A stretch of 64,000 nt of DNA from Orthonyx spaldingii (Eukaryota; Chordata; Aves; Passeriformes; Orthonychidae): positions 325,307-389,306 of the forward strand of contig VZTJ01005974.1 in NCBI GenBank assembly GCA_013397795.1, read 5' to 3'. Shown here piece after piece: positions 43,186 through 55,600 of this stretch. The translations under genes were made by a program, and so were the position numbers. The notes under the pieces are model-generated. The model was given only the letters and a program-made list of their open reading frames with translations. It made no database searches and was not told the DNA's origin. Positions within the stretch are counted from its first letter, which is position 1; each line of letters starts with the position of its first letter.

Positions 43186-46100
43186 CACCACCATTCCCTT
43201 TCCAATCTGCCCAAAAGCTGCTTTGGAAGCCTTCCATGCATTGTGCTGTGTCCCAGCCTGTTCCCAGCCTCTCCAAACCTCTGGCTTTACCCTGATATTC
43301 ATCACCCCTGCATCACCCAGCCTGGCTCCTGGCCATCCTGCCCCCATTCCTCTCCCTCAGTGCTCCGTCCTCCCAAATGTCTCTGCCATTCCCCTGCCTC
43401 TGCCAGCTCCTGGCTCATTTCCCCTCTGTAACTCAGCACTCATCTGTGGGATCCTGCTTGTAGGGTACCCTCAAACAAAACTTCAGGCCCCTGCCCTTGC
43501 CCTTCCTGCTCTTTCTCCTCCTTGTTTTCAGCCATCAGAACCTCAAAGGAAAGATTATGAGCACAGAAAGGCAAAAACCCCACTCTGGAACTGCCCCGGA
43601 TTTCTGCCTCCCTTGCCCCATCTCTGCAGTTATCTGCTCCCTGTCTCTGTAGATTGCAAGCTTCTCAAGGCTGTAAGAAATCTTCAGCCAAACAGAATAA
43701 TTTTTGATTTTAAATGTAATAAATGCAGGGCTGGCTCTGAGGTTGGGGTGATGGTTTCATTCTTCTTTCTATGGCTGTGGGAAGCTGAAACCTGGGACAG
43801 GCTCAGGACTCGAACCCTGGCCAAGGAAGGGGAGCAGCCCAAGTGTCAAACTTAGCAAATGGGGTTTTTTAAAGAAGTATAGGTTTGTTTATAGCCAGGT
43901 CACTGCCTATTTGACAAGTTGGGTATCTCCTCTGTTCCAAACTGCCTATCCAAAATCCAGCTCCGTGTTCCAGATGTGGTTTTATTCCAGCAGCTTTTGT
44001 GAAGGTTTTGCTCCCAGCTGTCACGAGGCTGCTCAAATTTGCTTGATTTTTTGCTGAACTCTCAAAGGACTCGACCTTTCTGTGATTTTCATGCAGCAGG
44101 GTTGGTGCTTAATACCCAGTGATAAAAATGCTGCAAATCCCACGGTGGCCTGGGACACGTGTGAGGTCTGTGACTGCCTGGGAGCTGCAGCCCCTCACGA
44201 GGGCTCTGATCCCATCAGCCAGCACAAAGGACAGAAAAGAAGTGCTACAGAAAAACGTCACAGCATTTCTCCACCCAAAACATCCCCTGTGAGAGCCAGG
44301 GCAGGGTTTTATAATGATCTGCACTCCAGAAAGGTGCATTCAGCCCTGGTTTGATCCTTTGTAAAGCTGAGGGATAAAATTACATTTGTGTATGTATATA
44401 TAGAAAAAGTTGAGCTTGTTAAGATACAAGGATCTGTCTTTTCCAGCGGGAATTATTTCACTTCAGCTTGCGAGTGGAGATATTTCCCAAAGGCACAATT
44501 GGCATGATTCATGTTACAGAATTTCTAAGTAATGAACTTTTTTATTAACAGAGAAAAAATCTGGTTGACCTGATTTAGGTATATCTTGCAACACCAGGCA
44601 GGAACTAAAGCATCATTTTCGAGGTGCAAGCTCTTGATTTGACAGGAAGTTTTAAAACTGTTGCCTTGCTCCTTTATTTTTTATATTCCCCTCTGCCTGC
44701 ACTCTGCCATGGCTTGTGGGCTGTTCCAAACATTTCTCCCTGTTCCAGCAGGTTTTGACCAAATTCCCTCATGGCTGAGCATTTCTCCCACCACGCTGTA
44801 ACAACGTAAATAGTCTCACTGGAAAAGAAACTTACTTTCTCCTGTCTTTTTAAATCTTTCCAAGCTCTGCTTCACAGGTCTGCTTTTCCCAAGTGTCTGA
44901 GAGAGAGGATTTCCCTCTGAAGCACCCAGACATCCTGAGACATTCGTTGCTGATCATGTGCAGGACTACAGGTGGTGCTGGAAGTGGAGAAGCAACAGGA
45001 AAGCAGAGAGGAAGGAACAGTCACAGGAAAAAAATTAATGTTTATATTAAGAAGTAGAGGAAGGGGAAAAGAACTTGGCAGAAAAAAAAAAGCAGAAGAG
45101 GAGAATGGACAGCAAGCTGGTGGGATGAAGACTGAAAGGGTGATGGCACTGAGCTGCAGGCATTGCTGGAATTTTTATTTACTGCTTTTATCTGAGTCCA
45201 GCTCAAAAGTATTCAATTGCTTACAAATATAGTGAGATTGTTTGGCAGATACAAAGCAATTGTACCTTACACTTGAGGAAAGCTCAAACCAAACAAAGCC
45301 ATGGAGCTCCCACCTGAAACAACAGCAAGGAAAACTGAATTCAGAGGTGGTTTGCCACCGGATTTTCCACAGGATCTGGTTAAAGCAGGAGGATATCTGT
45401 GTAAAAAGTGCTTTACACCATCCTTTGCAGTGGCTGCATAGGTGACCCTCACAGAAAGCAGCAATAAATACAGGGTGTTCTGCACTCTGACAGCAGATGA
45501 CTCTTAGAAACAGAAAGATTCACTCGACTGAGCCCTGGGAAGTTACTCCAGAGAGGAACCCCGAGGGGAGATAATGTGGCCCCACTGCAGAGCAGTTATG
45601 GGTTTGCATCTGCCATGAAACTGCTTCAGGATGAGCCATTTTCCTCCAGCTGTTAGCCAGGAATAGAAAGACGTTTCAAAATCCAAGACAATTCTTTGAA
45701 ATGTGCGCTATTTAGCAAACAGCATTTTTGTGCATAAATGTCAAGGTTATAGCTTAAAAAATTACACAGTCTGTCTTTGCCTGAGTGCCCATTAAGCATT
45801 ATTATCTCTAAGATGCTTAGGAACACAAGGTCTTTATTAAAGCTGAAGAAATCTGAGTTTATCTTGAAAAAGCATGGATAAATCAGATCCCAGGCTGTCC
45901 CAGGCTACAGAGGAGGTGGTGGAGGAAGGTCAGAGTTGGCAGGGGGTACATTTTGAGCTCCAACTTTAGTCTTTGGCTGTTCTCTTTGAGAATTCCAGCT
46001 GCCCTGAAGGCAGAGCTTCCTGTCCATCCAGGAATGATGGACAGGGGGATGCCTGACAGCCCTAGAGCTGCAGCAGATCCCCCATTTGGAAACTGCTGTG

Positions 46101-47292
46101 CACAATTTGCACTTTGGACTGTGCAAAAAATCGTGTCCTGATCAAGAGTTCAAACATTAAGGATGCAAAATGACAGCAGCTCCTGTGTCACATCCTCTGC
46201 ACGAGGCCATGGGGAATTCTGGTTTTGCCTTCCATCCCAAATGCAACAATTGCTGATGGCAGATTTCTCTCAGGCTGGAGTTGCTTCTCTCACTGTGGAG
46301 AAAGGACTTAAAACCATTCAGCTAATATGGAGGGGACTTTGCCTGTGATTGTCCCCATCCTTCCTTCCCAGATCATGCCAGGTCTGGCATTAAGGAAGGA
46401 AAACCTGAAGTTTAAAAATAAAAACTGCAAAGAGACATAAGGGATTTTCATTATAAGAAATAAGTCCCCCCCTTTAGCTTCTCTTGGCAGAGAGGAAGGC
46501 TATAACCCCAAATGTCACCAGGTTTCCCACTGGATCCATGGTTTTGATTCTCCTGAATCTCCAGACACACATTAGGGGTGGGACATTTCACTCTTTGGGG
46601 GACATGAAGAAATCTGCAGCTTTTGCTCAGGATTTCCCTATTATTCTTTAAACCTTACAGCAGCATATTTCCCTCATGCTGGTGCATTATTCTGCCTCTC
46701 TTTAACTGCCATTAATGCAGTTTCATCCTCAAATCCTCAGGTATCAGAAATGAACACAGAGAACATGTGCCACCTTCCTAACCAGGGCATTATTTATCTT
46801 GCAGCCTCAGCAGAACATCTGTTTTTGAGAAAACCAAGGCACATTTTCAGTCCTGCAGAGTGCAATGTCTAAGGAGCTCATCTGAGATGATGCTTTTAAG
46901 GCTGGGGGGGTGCAGATTTTGCAACAGATCCACTCTTATGAGTAATGTTTAATCAGCACCTGTGCTTTGAGCTGCCACAGTTTCTCATAATAATGATGGC
47001 TGGCTCTTGAAAAGACACTTACTGAGGGTGCTTGCAGTTTAAAGCTTTCTTGGTAATTATCAATCTGGAACATTTCTGTTCCTCAATCTACTGAGGGCCA
47101 TTTGAGTCTGAAAAATGTCTTATTCAACGTCTGCATTTGCAAATATTAAAGCACCAAGCGTAAACAAAGCACTGCTGCACCTGATGACAACTTTACATCA
47201 AGTGCTAAATGATACAACTCCAAGAGAAACATGGAATGGGAACCCAAACAACTCTAGGAACACTTTCCTCTTGGAGTGCTTCCCTCAAAAAA

Positions 47293-47520
47293 GAATCACA
47301 GAATCCCAGACTGGTTTGAGCTAAAGGGACCTTAATGCTTATCCAGGGCCACCTCTGCCACGGCAGGGACACCTTCCACTGTCCCAGGATGGTCCAAGCC
47401 CTGTCCAACCTGGCCTTGGACACTGCCAGGGATCCAGAGGCAGCCACAGCTTCTCTGGGCACCCTGTGCCAGGGCCTCCCCAGCCTCACAGGGAACAATT
47501 CCTTCCCAACACCATTACCT
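47293..47520 (-). repeat. CR1 LINE 3' fragment
   Basis: It starts aatcacagaatcccagactgg and shows agggaccttaatgc, agggacaccttccactgtcccagg, tggccttggacactgccaggga and ctctgggcaccctgtgccagggcctcc. This is the CR1 3' end read in reverse complement. Confidence 0.92.
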
Positions 47521-48473
47521 AGGAAGACTGATCTGAAAATCCCTGGAATGCACAGGGGAGCCCAAGGCTTCCCAGCAGTGTTAAACCTCACACGTGGTGC
47601 TGAAATTCCCGTGCAGAAGAATCTGAATTCACTGCAGGAATCGTTGATGTGGGGGAACTTTCCAGGCTGCAGCATCACTTTTATTAATGCTCAACATCCC
47701 TGGAGGTTCTTTGGAGCCCAATTTTCATTTTCATGTGACTCTGGGGACTGGAGAGGCTCCTGCTCAAACCACTCAGGAGAGCTGCAAAAAGGGGATGTTT
47801 TAGCTGAGACATTTTCCTGCTGTGTGGGCAAACCTGGGGATGCCTGAGCCAGAAATGCTATATCCAGATAAATCCCAGCCATGAAACGTTCAACATTGGC
47901 ACCTCGTGTGTGCATGGAAATGTCCTTCACCAGAAATCACACTCAGACTGAGACATTCCACTGCAACAGCTTCACTGGGAACAGCTTCACCAGGAAGTAT
48001 TAATGCTAATTAGAGATAGCAGTTGTATTTACTACATTTATTATATTAAAGGTATTCTTAGTTGTAATTATTACACTTATGAATAGTGAAGTTAGATATA
48101 TACTTTGAAAAAAAATAGCAGGAAAATTTGATCCTGGATAATTTCACCCAGGAGTTAAAACTGTGTTAAAAAAAATAATAATAAATTAAAGAAAGAAAAA
48201 GACAATTATCTGAAAAAACTGCACACAACATCTCCTGGCTCCACAAGGTGAATATCTGAGTTGCTAAATGGTTACTCATATTTTTAAAATATGAAAGCTG
48301 ATGCTAACAGGCATAGCTGTTATGGGGGATTTTTTAGTCTCATAGCTTCATTGTAAGAAAGAAATTTCCATTAAAAGTCCATAAAATAACCTTGCTGTGA
48401 AGAGGAAACTGTAATTAGTGCAGTATGCAAAGATGGCTTCAATTCAATTAAATATTTCCATAATTGATGATAC

Positions 48474-48500
48474 AAATGATGGCCATAATGGCCATCATTT
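48474..48500. repeat. 27-bp perfect inverted repeat
   Basis: Arms aaatgatggcca and tggccatcattt (12 bp each) are perfect complements around a 3-base spacer, taa. The symmetry does not extend further on either side. Confidence 0.9.
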
Positions 48501-50102
48501 CAATGTGTTAGCACCAATCTCCTGATTGAAACATTTAAATTCCAAAATAAAATTAAAAATTCAGCCGAAGGAGATACTTGATTTTTTTCCCCTACTCAGT
48601 GACTCCCTTTTCTTCTCTGTGTGTGTGTATCAGATTTCCCACTCAGGGTATTCCTGATCCTGTGATTCTACATTTGAACAGGTTTACATTTTTGGGGAAT
48701 TGTGTTTTCAGTCTGTTCAAAGTGACACCGAGGCCAATCTTGCCCTGAAAATCAACCCCATGTGCACATTTTTAGCATTATCACATTGGTTCCAGTAAAT
48801 CCAGACCTGAGGAGGAAGCATAGAGTTGTCTCTAGTTTTTATTTTCCCTAACATGTAAAAGTTGTTTGTTTGGGTTTTTTTGTTGTTGTTGTTTTCTAAA
48901 AAAGGGGGCAGTTCGAAAGCCCCAAAGGCAGAACTGCTTCTCCTCACCAGGCTGCCACGGTGGCACTTCTGACTGGGCTCAACTTTGGGGTAAAGGCATG
49001 AAATTCAGCCTTTTGTTCGTGCTGGGAGATCACTGTGGATCCTCTGAACTCCTGTCTGGCCCGACACTTTCTGAACTCCTGGAGGCAGCAGTGAATCCTG
49101 GCCAGGGAGCTCAGACAGGAGGGGATGCTCCTGTGGGGCAGGCACAGAACTCTGCCAGCACCGGCCCTGCTCTCACTCTGTTTTCTGACACACAGCTTTG
49201 AAAAATGGTCAAATGAACCACTGCAACACATCCCCTATGTAAATGAAATGCTGTATACACCACACTTGTGGTGATTATGGCTCTCTACGTGACATATGTC
49301 TGATGATTTAGATTGGCTGCTGCTGAGAGGGATTTAATTTAAGGCACTTATGGCATTGGGCTCAAATTATTTGCAAGAGTTGATTGAAGCTTATGTTTTA
49401 CCCTGCAGCTTGTGCTCAGCCGAGGATCATCCGCTGCCTGCATTCCATTTATCTCCTGCAGTACCTCGGCTCTGGGCACCTGCCACACTTTTGTGTCTCC
49501 ATAAAATTGTTCAGCCACTTCCCAGGGCAATCAGAACCTGCTGTAAAATCAGATGCCAGAACAAAATCGCCCTACCCTGGTATTTGATTTTTTAATTTAT
49601 TTAATCGTTACATCTGCAATTTTTAAGGCCGCCTTGGCAACAGGTTTTGGATATCTGATTCCCGTGAGAATGAGGAAGAACTGGCCATCCACCCTCTGAT
49701 GAAGCTTTTCAATTTTCCATTTCTCTATAAGGAATAACTGAAGGAACCTGTGGGTTCAGAAGTGCCACCGTGGAATTTGGTGGCAGCCTGAGCTGCGTGT
49801 GAGGCTGCAGCTGCCAGGGCCCCTCCCTGGAATGTCACAGCCCAGGACAGATGCCACCCCGCAGTGTCCGGTGGCCACAAAATCCCTGCAAAGGTGGGGT
49901 TTGATCCCATATGTGAAGGAATTCCATGAACTTCCCTGGCCTCGGGACTGGCCCCTTGTTAACAGGAATGCTGCTGAAATCCAGGGGGAGGGTGGGGAGC
50001 AGGTGAGTTACAGAGTGAATTCTGTGTGTGGCATTTCCCATAGCACAGTTCCAGCTGGCTTGGGAAAGGCTGAGGGCAGCTGAAGCAGTGCTAATTTCAT
50101 TA

Positions 50103-50345
50103 TCAGGGAATCCCAGGATCACTGAGGCTGGAAAATCCCTCCAGGATCACCGAGTCCCAGCTGAGCCCCATCCCCACCTTGTCCCCAGCCCAGAGCTCTG
50201 AGTGCCACCTCCAGGAATTCCTGGGACACCTCCAGGGATGGGGACTCCACCATTCCCTGGGCAGCTCCTGCCAAGGCCTGAGCACCCTTTCCATGGAGAA
50301 ATTCCTGCTTCTGTCCAAGCTGAGCCTTTTCCTGAGGGAAAGGAA
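50103..50345 (-). repeat. CR1 LINE 3' fragment (second subfamily type)
   Basis: It starts cagggaatcccaggatcactgaggctgg and continues catccccaccttgtccccagcccagagc, gtgccacctccaggaattcc and gatggggactccaccattccc. The same text recurs at 55318-55600, so the two are one subfamily, distinct from the copies at 3189 and 47293. Confidence 0.9.
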
Positions 50346-52939
50346 GCCAGCTTGAGCTTTGTGCAGCATCAAAAGCCTCTTGCTCAGTGAAATCTTTACA
50401 GGAAACCACCTGGGATTTAGGGGAGCGTTAAATAGAAATCAGCTAAATGGGTTTGAGAAGAGAACAAACACTAAGCTTCTTTAAATAAAAGAGTCAGAAC
50501 ATGAGAGTGTGAAATTTCACACTTTGCTGTGTGTGGATATCTTGTGAAGCTTCTCTCTGATTCTTCTTTGCTCCCTAATGGTTATTACATCTCCCTTGCA
50601 CAAAATATGGAGTGTTTCCCGAGACAAACCTTTGCCTTCATATCCACTGTAATAAATGCGAGCTTTGAAATATTAAATTGTTTCAGAGAAGGGAATTGAG
50701 GGCGCCCTTTAATTCACAGATGGTGCCAGGTTGGGTGGGAGTGTTGATCTGCTAGAGGGCAGGAAGGCTCTGCAGAGGGACAGGTTGGATAGCAGGGAAA
50801 TTCTTTCCCCAAAAGTGTGAGCAGAGGTAGACTGAAGGTTTGAATTCTAGAAAAGGCAGTGAAGAAACATTATTAGACATTTAGAACTAATTTTTGTTCA
50901 ATAAAGCTGCAGCAGGGAGCGGAGTTAGCTAATTAATATAAGAAATTGCTGTTGGTTCTTAACACATTTCCATCAATGTGTGAGAACTGGCAAGAAATGA
51001 GGAGCAGGAGAAAATTAAAAAGATCATCAAAAAGTTTCTGACCGACAAACTCCTGTTTATTTTCGCTGGGATTTCTGGTGAGCTCCTGGAGCGTGACTGG
51101 GATCTCTTCAAAGGGGTGGAGATCTGTAAAATCTCCTTTTGTGGCAACGAGGCACCTTTTAAATAACAAAGGAGCCCAGATGGCACGGACTGGACAAGTC
51201 TGGGGTGAAAACCAGCAGAAAAGCAAAGTAGCTGAGCTGCTAAAAGAATGTGCAGTTTGTCATTAGTGCAGGAATCGCCACAGGACTCAGAGGCAGCAAA
51301 CACTGCTGGACAAGCCTGTAGAAAAAGGTGCTTGGGAATGCTGGTGAGAATTCCCAGCTCCCTGGAGACTTGTGGGAAGGATAAATTACACAATGGGATT
51401 TCTAAAATGGCTGGTGAAAATGACCTGATGAACAGCTTCCTCGTTCAAGGCATCTTCTGGAAATAGAAATAAATTAATAAATAAATAAAAGAAATTAATC
51501 TCTTTCTCTGAAAGCCCCATGTAATGTTCACAAATATTTTTAGCTTGGAGCTTGTGCATTTCTTACAATAAGGTGTAAAAATGAATTTCGTGCTCTTTCT
51601 GCCCTGGAAGGAGTTTTGCCACATGTTCTACCTAAACCCAAATGAACTTGGGAAACTGTGACATGAACTTTACCCAACCTTCCTCATGACATTCATCAAA
51701 TTAAACATTAAAAATCAGGGGGTTGTACAATAGCAATACAAACATAAATGAATTCATTTTCTCCCTCCTTTTTTATCCCCCCACTGAAAATGGAGAGATG
51801 TGAGAACGATCTGAAAACCAGTGGAATTTGCAAAAATGAAAGAAAAAGTGTTTTCCATGTTTCAAGCCTTTGGAATATTGCTGATGTAGCCTGCCAGCAA
51901 GGAGGAAAAGGACATGGAAAAACCAATGGTTTGTTCTTTTATTTAAAACCCAGCATGGCCTGGGCTTGCTTTGGTGTTCTAACAGTGAGACTGTTTTTTC
52001 CTTAGCACATGAAATTATATTGTGGCACTATGATAAAAAAAAAGCAAAGCTCAACTAGAGTGCCAAACTCTGGCTCCATCCAGAGTATCAAACACATTTT
52101 TTGTGGGGTTTTTTTTGCTTTTAGGAAGCATTTTCTGCTGGTTTTCTTAACAAATCTTAGACATCACTGGTTTAATAAAATCATCTCGTGTTCTGAAACA
52201 TTTGGATAATGGATTGAGTGATGGAGCTGTCAGCTCTCTGCTGCTCAGTTGACCAGCTGTCACACCAAGGACTCTTTGCCAATTGGGAGATGTTGGGTTT
52301 GATGTTTAATTTCCTTATTTCATCAAAAGACTTTATTTGAAAGGAGTATTTGCACCATACATGTGCTGGAGATGTTCCTTATATCTAAATCATCTGCGAG
52401 CAGCGTGGGCTTTTAAAGATTAAATTGCTTAAAGATCTATTCTTTTTTTTAAAGAAATAAAGTTTTTCTTCGTGTGGGGACTTCTGGAAGTGCTTCCTTT
52501 GCAGTGCTCAGGCTTGGTGGTGATTAATGAAATTCCTCAGGCAGCACAGTGCACCTTCTGCACCATGTGACACAGCCCAGCACCTGCCGAGGCCCCTGGC
52601 CCTGCACAACATTTGCTATTTCTATTTTCTGGTGAGTTTTAAGCATGAGAAGACCCTGTGGAGCTCCAGAAGGTAGGAGGGCAGGCAGAGGGATAAGCCC
52701 TGCTCCACAGGATGGTGTTTGCAGCACCCAAGGGAAGAGTTCCATGGAAATAGAACCATTTTTTGTGAGAACATGGACCTGAGGATCATCCTGAAGGTCC
52801 AACCTGCTGCAAAGTGACATTCAGAATTACCCTGAGCTCCTGAGTGCCCTGCAGCCTTAGTGACCCTAAGAACAGCTGGGGAGCTTTTCTGGGACACAGC
52901 CCCACAGTTTGTGAAAGGAGTTTCTGGCTGGAATAATGC

Positions 52940-53028
52940 ACATTCCATGGGCTCATGGAACGGGCTGGGCGGGAAGGACTTTAAAGCTCACCCCGTTCCA
53001 CCCCCTGCCATGATCAGGGACACCTTAT
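52940..53028 (-). repeat. CR1 3'-end fragment
   Basis: The text gaacgggctgggcgggaaggactttaaagctcaccccgttccaccccctgccatgatcagggacacctt is a diverged CR1 tail in reverse complement. Confidence 0.75.
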
Positions 53029-53077
53029 CTTGGTCTTTTTTTTCTTTTTTCCCCCTCTTCCTTTTCATTTTCCTATT

Positions 53078-53230
53078 CATAGAATCCCAGAATGGTTTGG
53101 GTTGGAAGAGAACTTCAGATTCCCCCAGAATCCCTGAGAAAAGACCTTCCAGACCTCCAAGAGCAGCCTGTGAATGACTCCCCTGCCCTGAGGGTGGGAA
53201 ATGCCCCACTGAGGACTGCCAGGAGTCCAC
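53078..53230 (-). repeat. CR1 3'-end fragment
   Basis: It begins catagaatcccagaatggtttgggttggaagagaactt, the classic reversed CR1 tail. It starts only about 50 bp after the preceding fragment, beyond a poly-pyrimidine spacer, so two 3' ends stand in tandem. The part after about 53140 is less clear. Confidence 0.75.
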
Positions 53231-55317
53231 ATGCATATAGGAAATCCCTTGGATTTTGGGGTGCTTTGCAACTTGCAAACTACCCAAACCCATTTGCAAG
53301 GAATTATTCAAGGCGTTAAGGCCCCAGTTTTCAGGATCTACCTCTGTGCCTGCAAATAATTACAGGTACAATTTATAGCAAATAGGGGCAAGGGCAGTTT
53401 TTGGTATGTAGATCTCTGCCTACCTGATTATCCCACAAAAAGATGGTTCTGTGCTATAAAATGTTCCCAAAGTAATCTGTCTATGGCAAATTGCACCCAT
53501 AAAATCAGAGCCTGAGTTGAAGTCTGCTCAAAAAACTCCCACCCAAAAACCCAAAGTAAAACAGTAATTATACAACTACCCTCTATCTTTTTTTGCCACA
53601 CAGCTTTAAAAATCTTAAAAACTTTCCTTTAAGTATCTGCTTTATTGTTGTCATGATTTCCCTGGGGTCTGCTGCACTGGCAAACTTATGGTGCATCACC
53701 TAAAAACATCACTGTGGTGCCTTTGGCACGCATAAAAAAGACAGATCTTCCTTAATGTTGTTCTAAAAACTATTTTCATGTTCCAGCATTTGGATTTATG
53801 AAGCATGGGCTATATGTGTTATATAATTTTATTTTAAAATAGTAGACTTACAAAAAGTAAATAGGGCCCCCATTAAGTAAAAAATCAAAGAAGCACAACA
53901 ACAAAAATGAAAGGTATTATGTTAAAAGAGGCAAAGCATCGGGGTTTTATAAAGCTTAATTTCCACTCTTCTCCAGAGGCTCAGGACTGCTTACATCTAC
54001 ATATTGTGAGTTATTTGGATTCAAACCCCAGTCTGACAGAGGTTTTAATGCACCTCCTCCCCAGAAACACTGTTTAATGTGCAAAGGAGGCAGGAAATGC
54101 TGAAATGGGTTTTTTCCCATGATGTGAAACCACAATGCAGCTGGGAAAATCTTGTCAGGGCTGTTAACTCTCCTGGAGAAAAATAAAAGGTGGGTTTTGC
54201 CAATGTAAATGATGCCATCCTTACCCACTCAGGTGGGTACATGTGCAGCCGGGGAGACACTGAGGGAGCAAAGGGATGCTGCCTAACAAACCCCAAGGAG
54301 CTGAGATGTTCCTGCACTGAGTGCTGCAGCTTTCACTCAGGTGCAGAAAGGTTCTCTGGGCAAAATCCCTTTGCATTTCCTGACAGGTCCCCTTTTCTGA
54401 CCCACTCATAGCATCCAGGGCCCAGGTTCCTGGACTAATCCGCTCAGGAAAAGGAGATTTTTATCTCCTGCTGAGCTTCCCTTCTGAAACTTGTCCCTGT
54501 CTTTGCTTTTGAATTGGGTGACATTTTATTTTCCCAGAGATGGTGGTAGCTACAGTGAAATTTAATGTGAACACCAGAGAACTGGTGAAGATACTGTACC
54601 CACAAACTTGCAAAACGGCACATACCATAAATATACCATGGATTTCCCAGGAAAAGCTATCACAGGGCAGGATTTAGTGGATGGATTCAAACTGGGATCT
54701 CCACTGAAATATTTGGAGTGGGACTCTGTTAACATTTTTCACCATGTCCTCCATTTGGTACTACTGGAGAATGCCAGACAGGAGGAACTTCAATCAATAA
54801 AAATGTGTTAAAAAAGTAGGACTACCATCCAAAAATGAGAAGGAATTAATGTTTTATTCAAAGTATTCTTTTAAAAATGGTTTGAAAGCACAGGCTAAAC
54901 TTTGTTCAAAGTGAGGGTTTCAGAAAGCTCCCAGTGACAGGGAACACCAATCTATGGAAATATGGGAATATGGGCATCCAGGGAAGGTTCCAGCTCCTCC
55001 TGCAAAGCTGCTGCCCTTGTGAGTAGGGTAAAATTGTGCCAGGGTGGTGCAGAGGCACGGCTGCCATCTCCTGAAGGAACTCTGACTGCCCCAGGAAGTG
55101 ACTGATAGAGAATTTCTCTGGGTTTTGATGGCTGTGAGATCTTCCTGTCACTAATGAAGGTGGAAGCTGACAGTTTGCTAAACGGGAGTTAATTCTCTTC
55201 TTTGAGCTGTTCTGAATTTGGGCTGGACAGAAAATGAGGGGGGAAAAAAGAGTTCTCCTGGGGCCAACTGGGCTGTGCAGGGCAGGAGGGGGAGGAGGAC
55301 AAACCTGCAGGAGGAGA

Positions 55318-55600
55318 AAGCCCTCCCAGACCACCGAGTCCCAGCTGTGCCCCATCCCCACCTTGTCCCCAGCCCAGAGCACTGAGTGCCACCTCCAGGA
55401 ATTCCTTGGACACGTCCAGGGATGGGGACTCCAAAGCTCCTGGGCAGTTCCAAGGCTCTTCCCATCCTTTCCATGGGGAAATTCCCGCTGATGCCCACCC
55501 TGAGCCTGCTCTGGGGCTGTTCCCTGTTGCCCTGGCAGGTTCATCAGTCCCTGTGGCTGGCATGTGTCCTCCTGCAGGGAAGGGAGGCTGCTGCTCTGCT
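55318..55600 (-). repeat. CR1 LINE 3' fragment (second subfamily type)
   Basis: It shares with 50103-50345 the text accgagtcccagctg, ccccatccccaccttgtccccagcccagagc, tgccacctccaggaattcc and gatggggactcc. It extends further, to ctgttccctgttgccctggcagg. Same orientation. Confidence 0.88.

Noticed and set aside
43130..43855. 241-codon plus-strand open frame
   Set aside because: Composition (P, L, S, C, H) is that of a C/T-rich non-coding tract with few stop codons; no domain, no splice context and no recognisable family.
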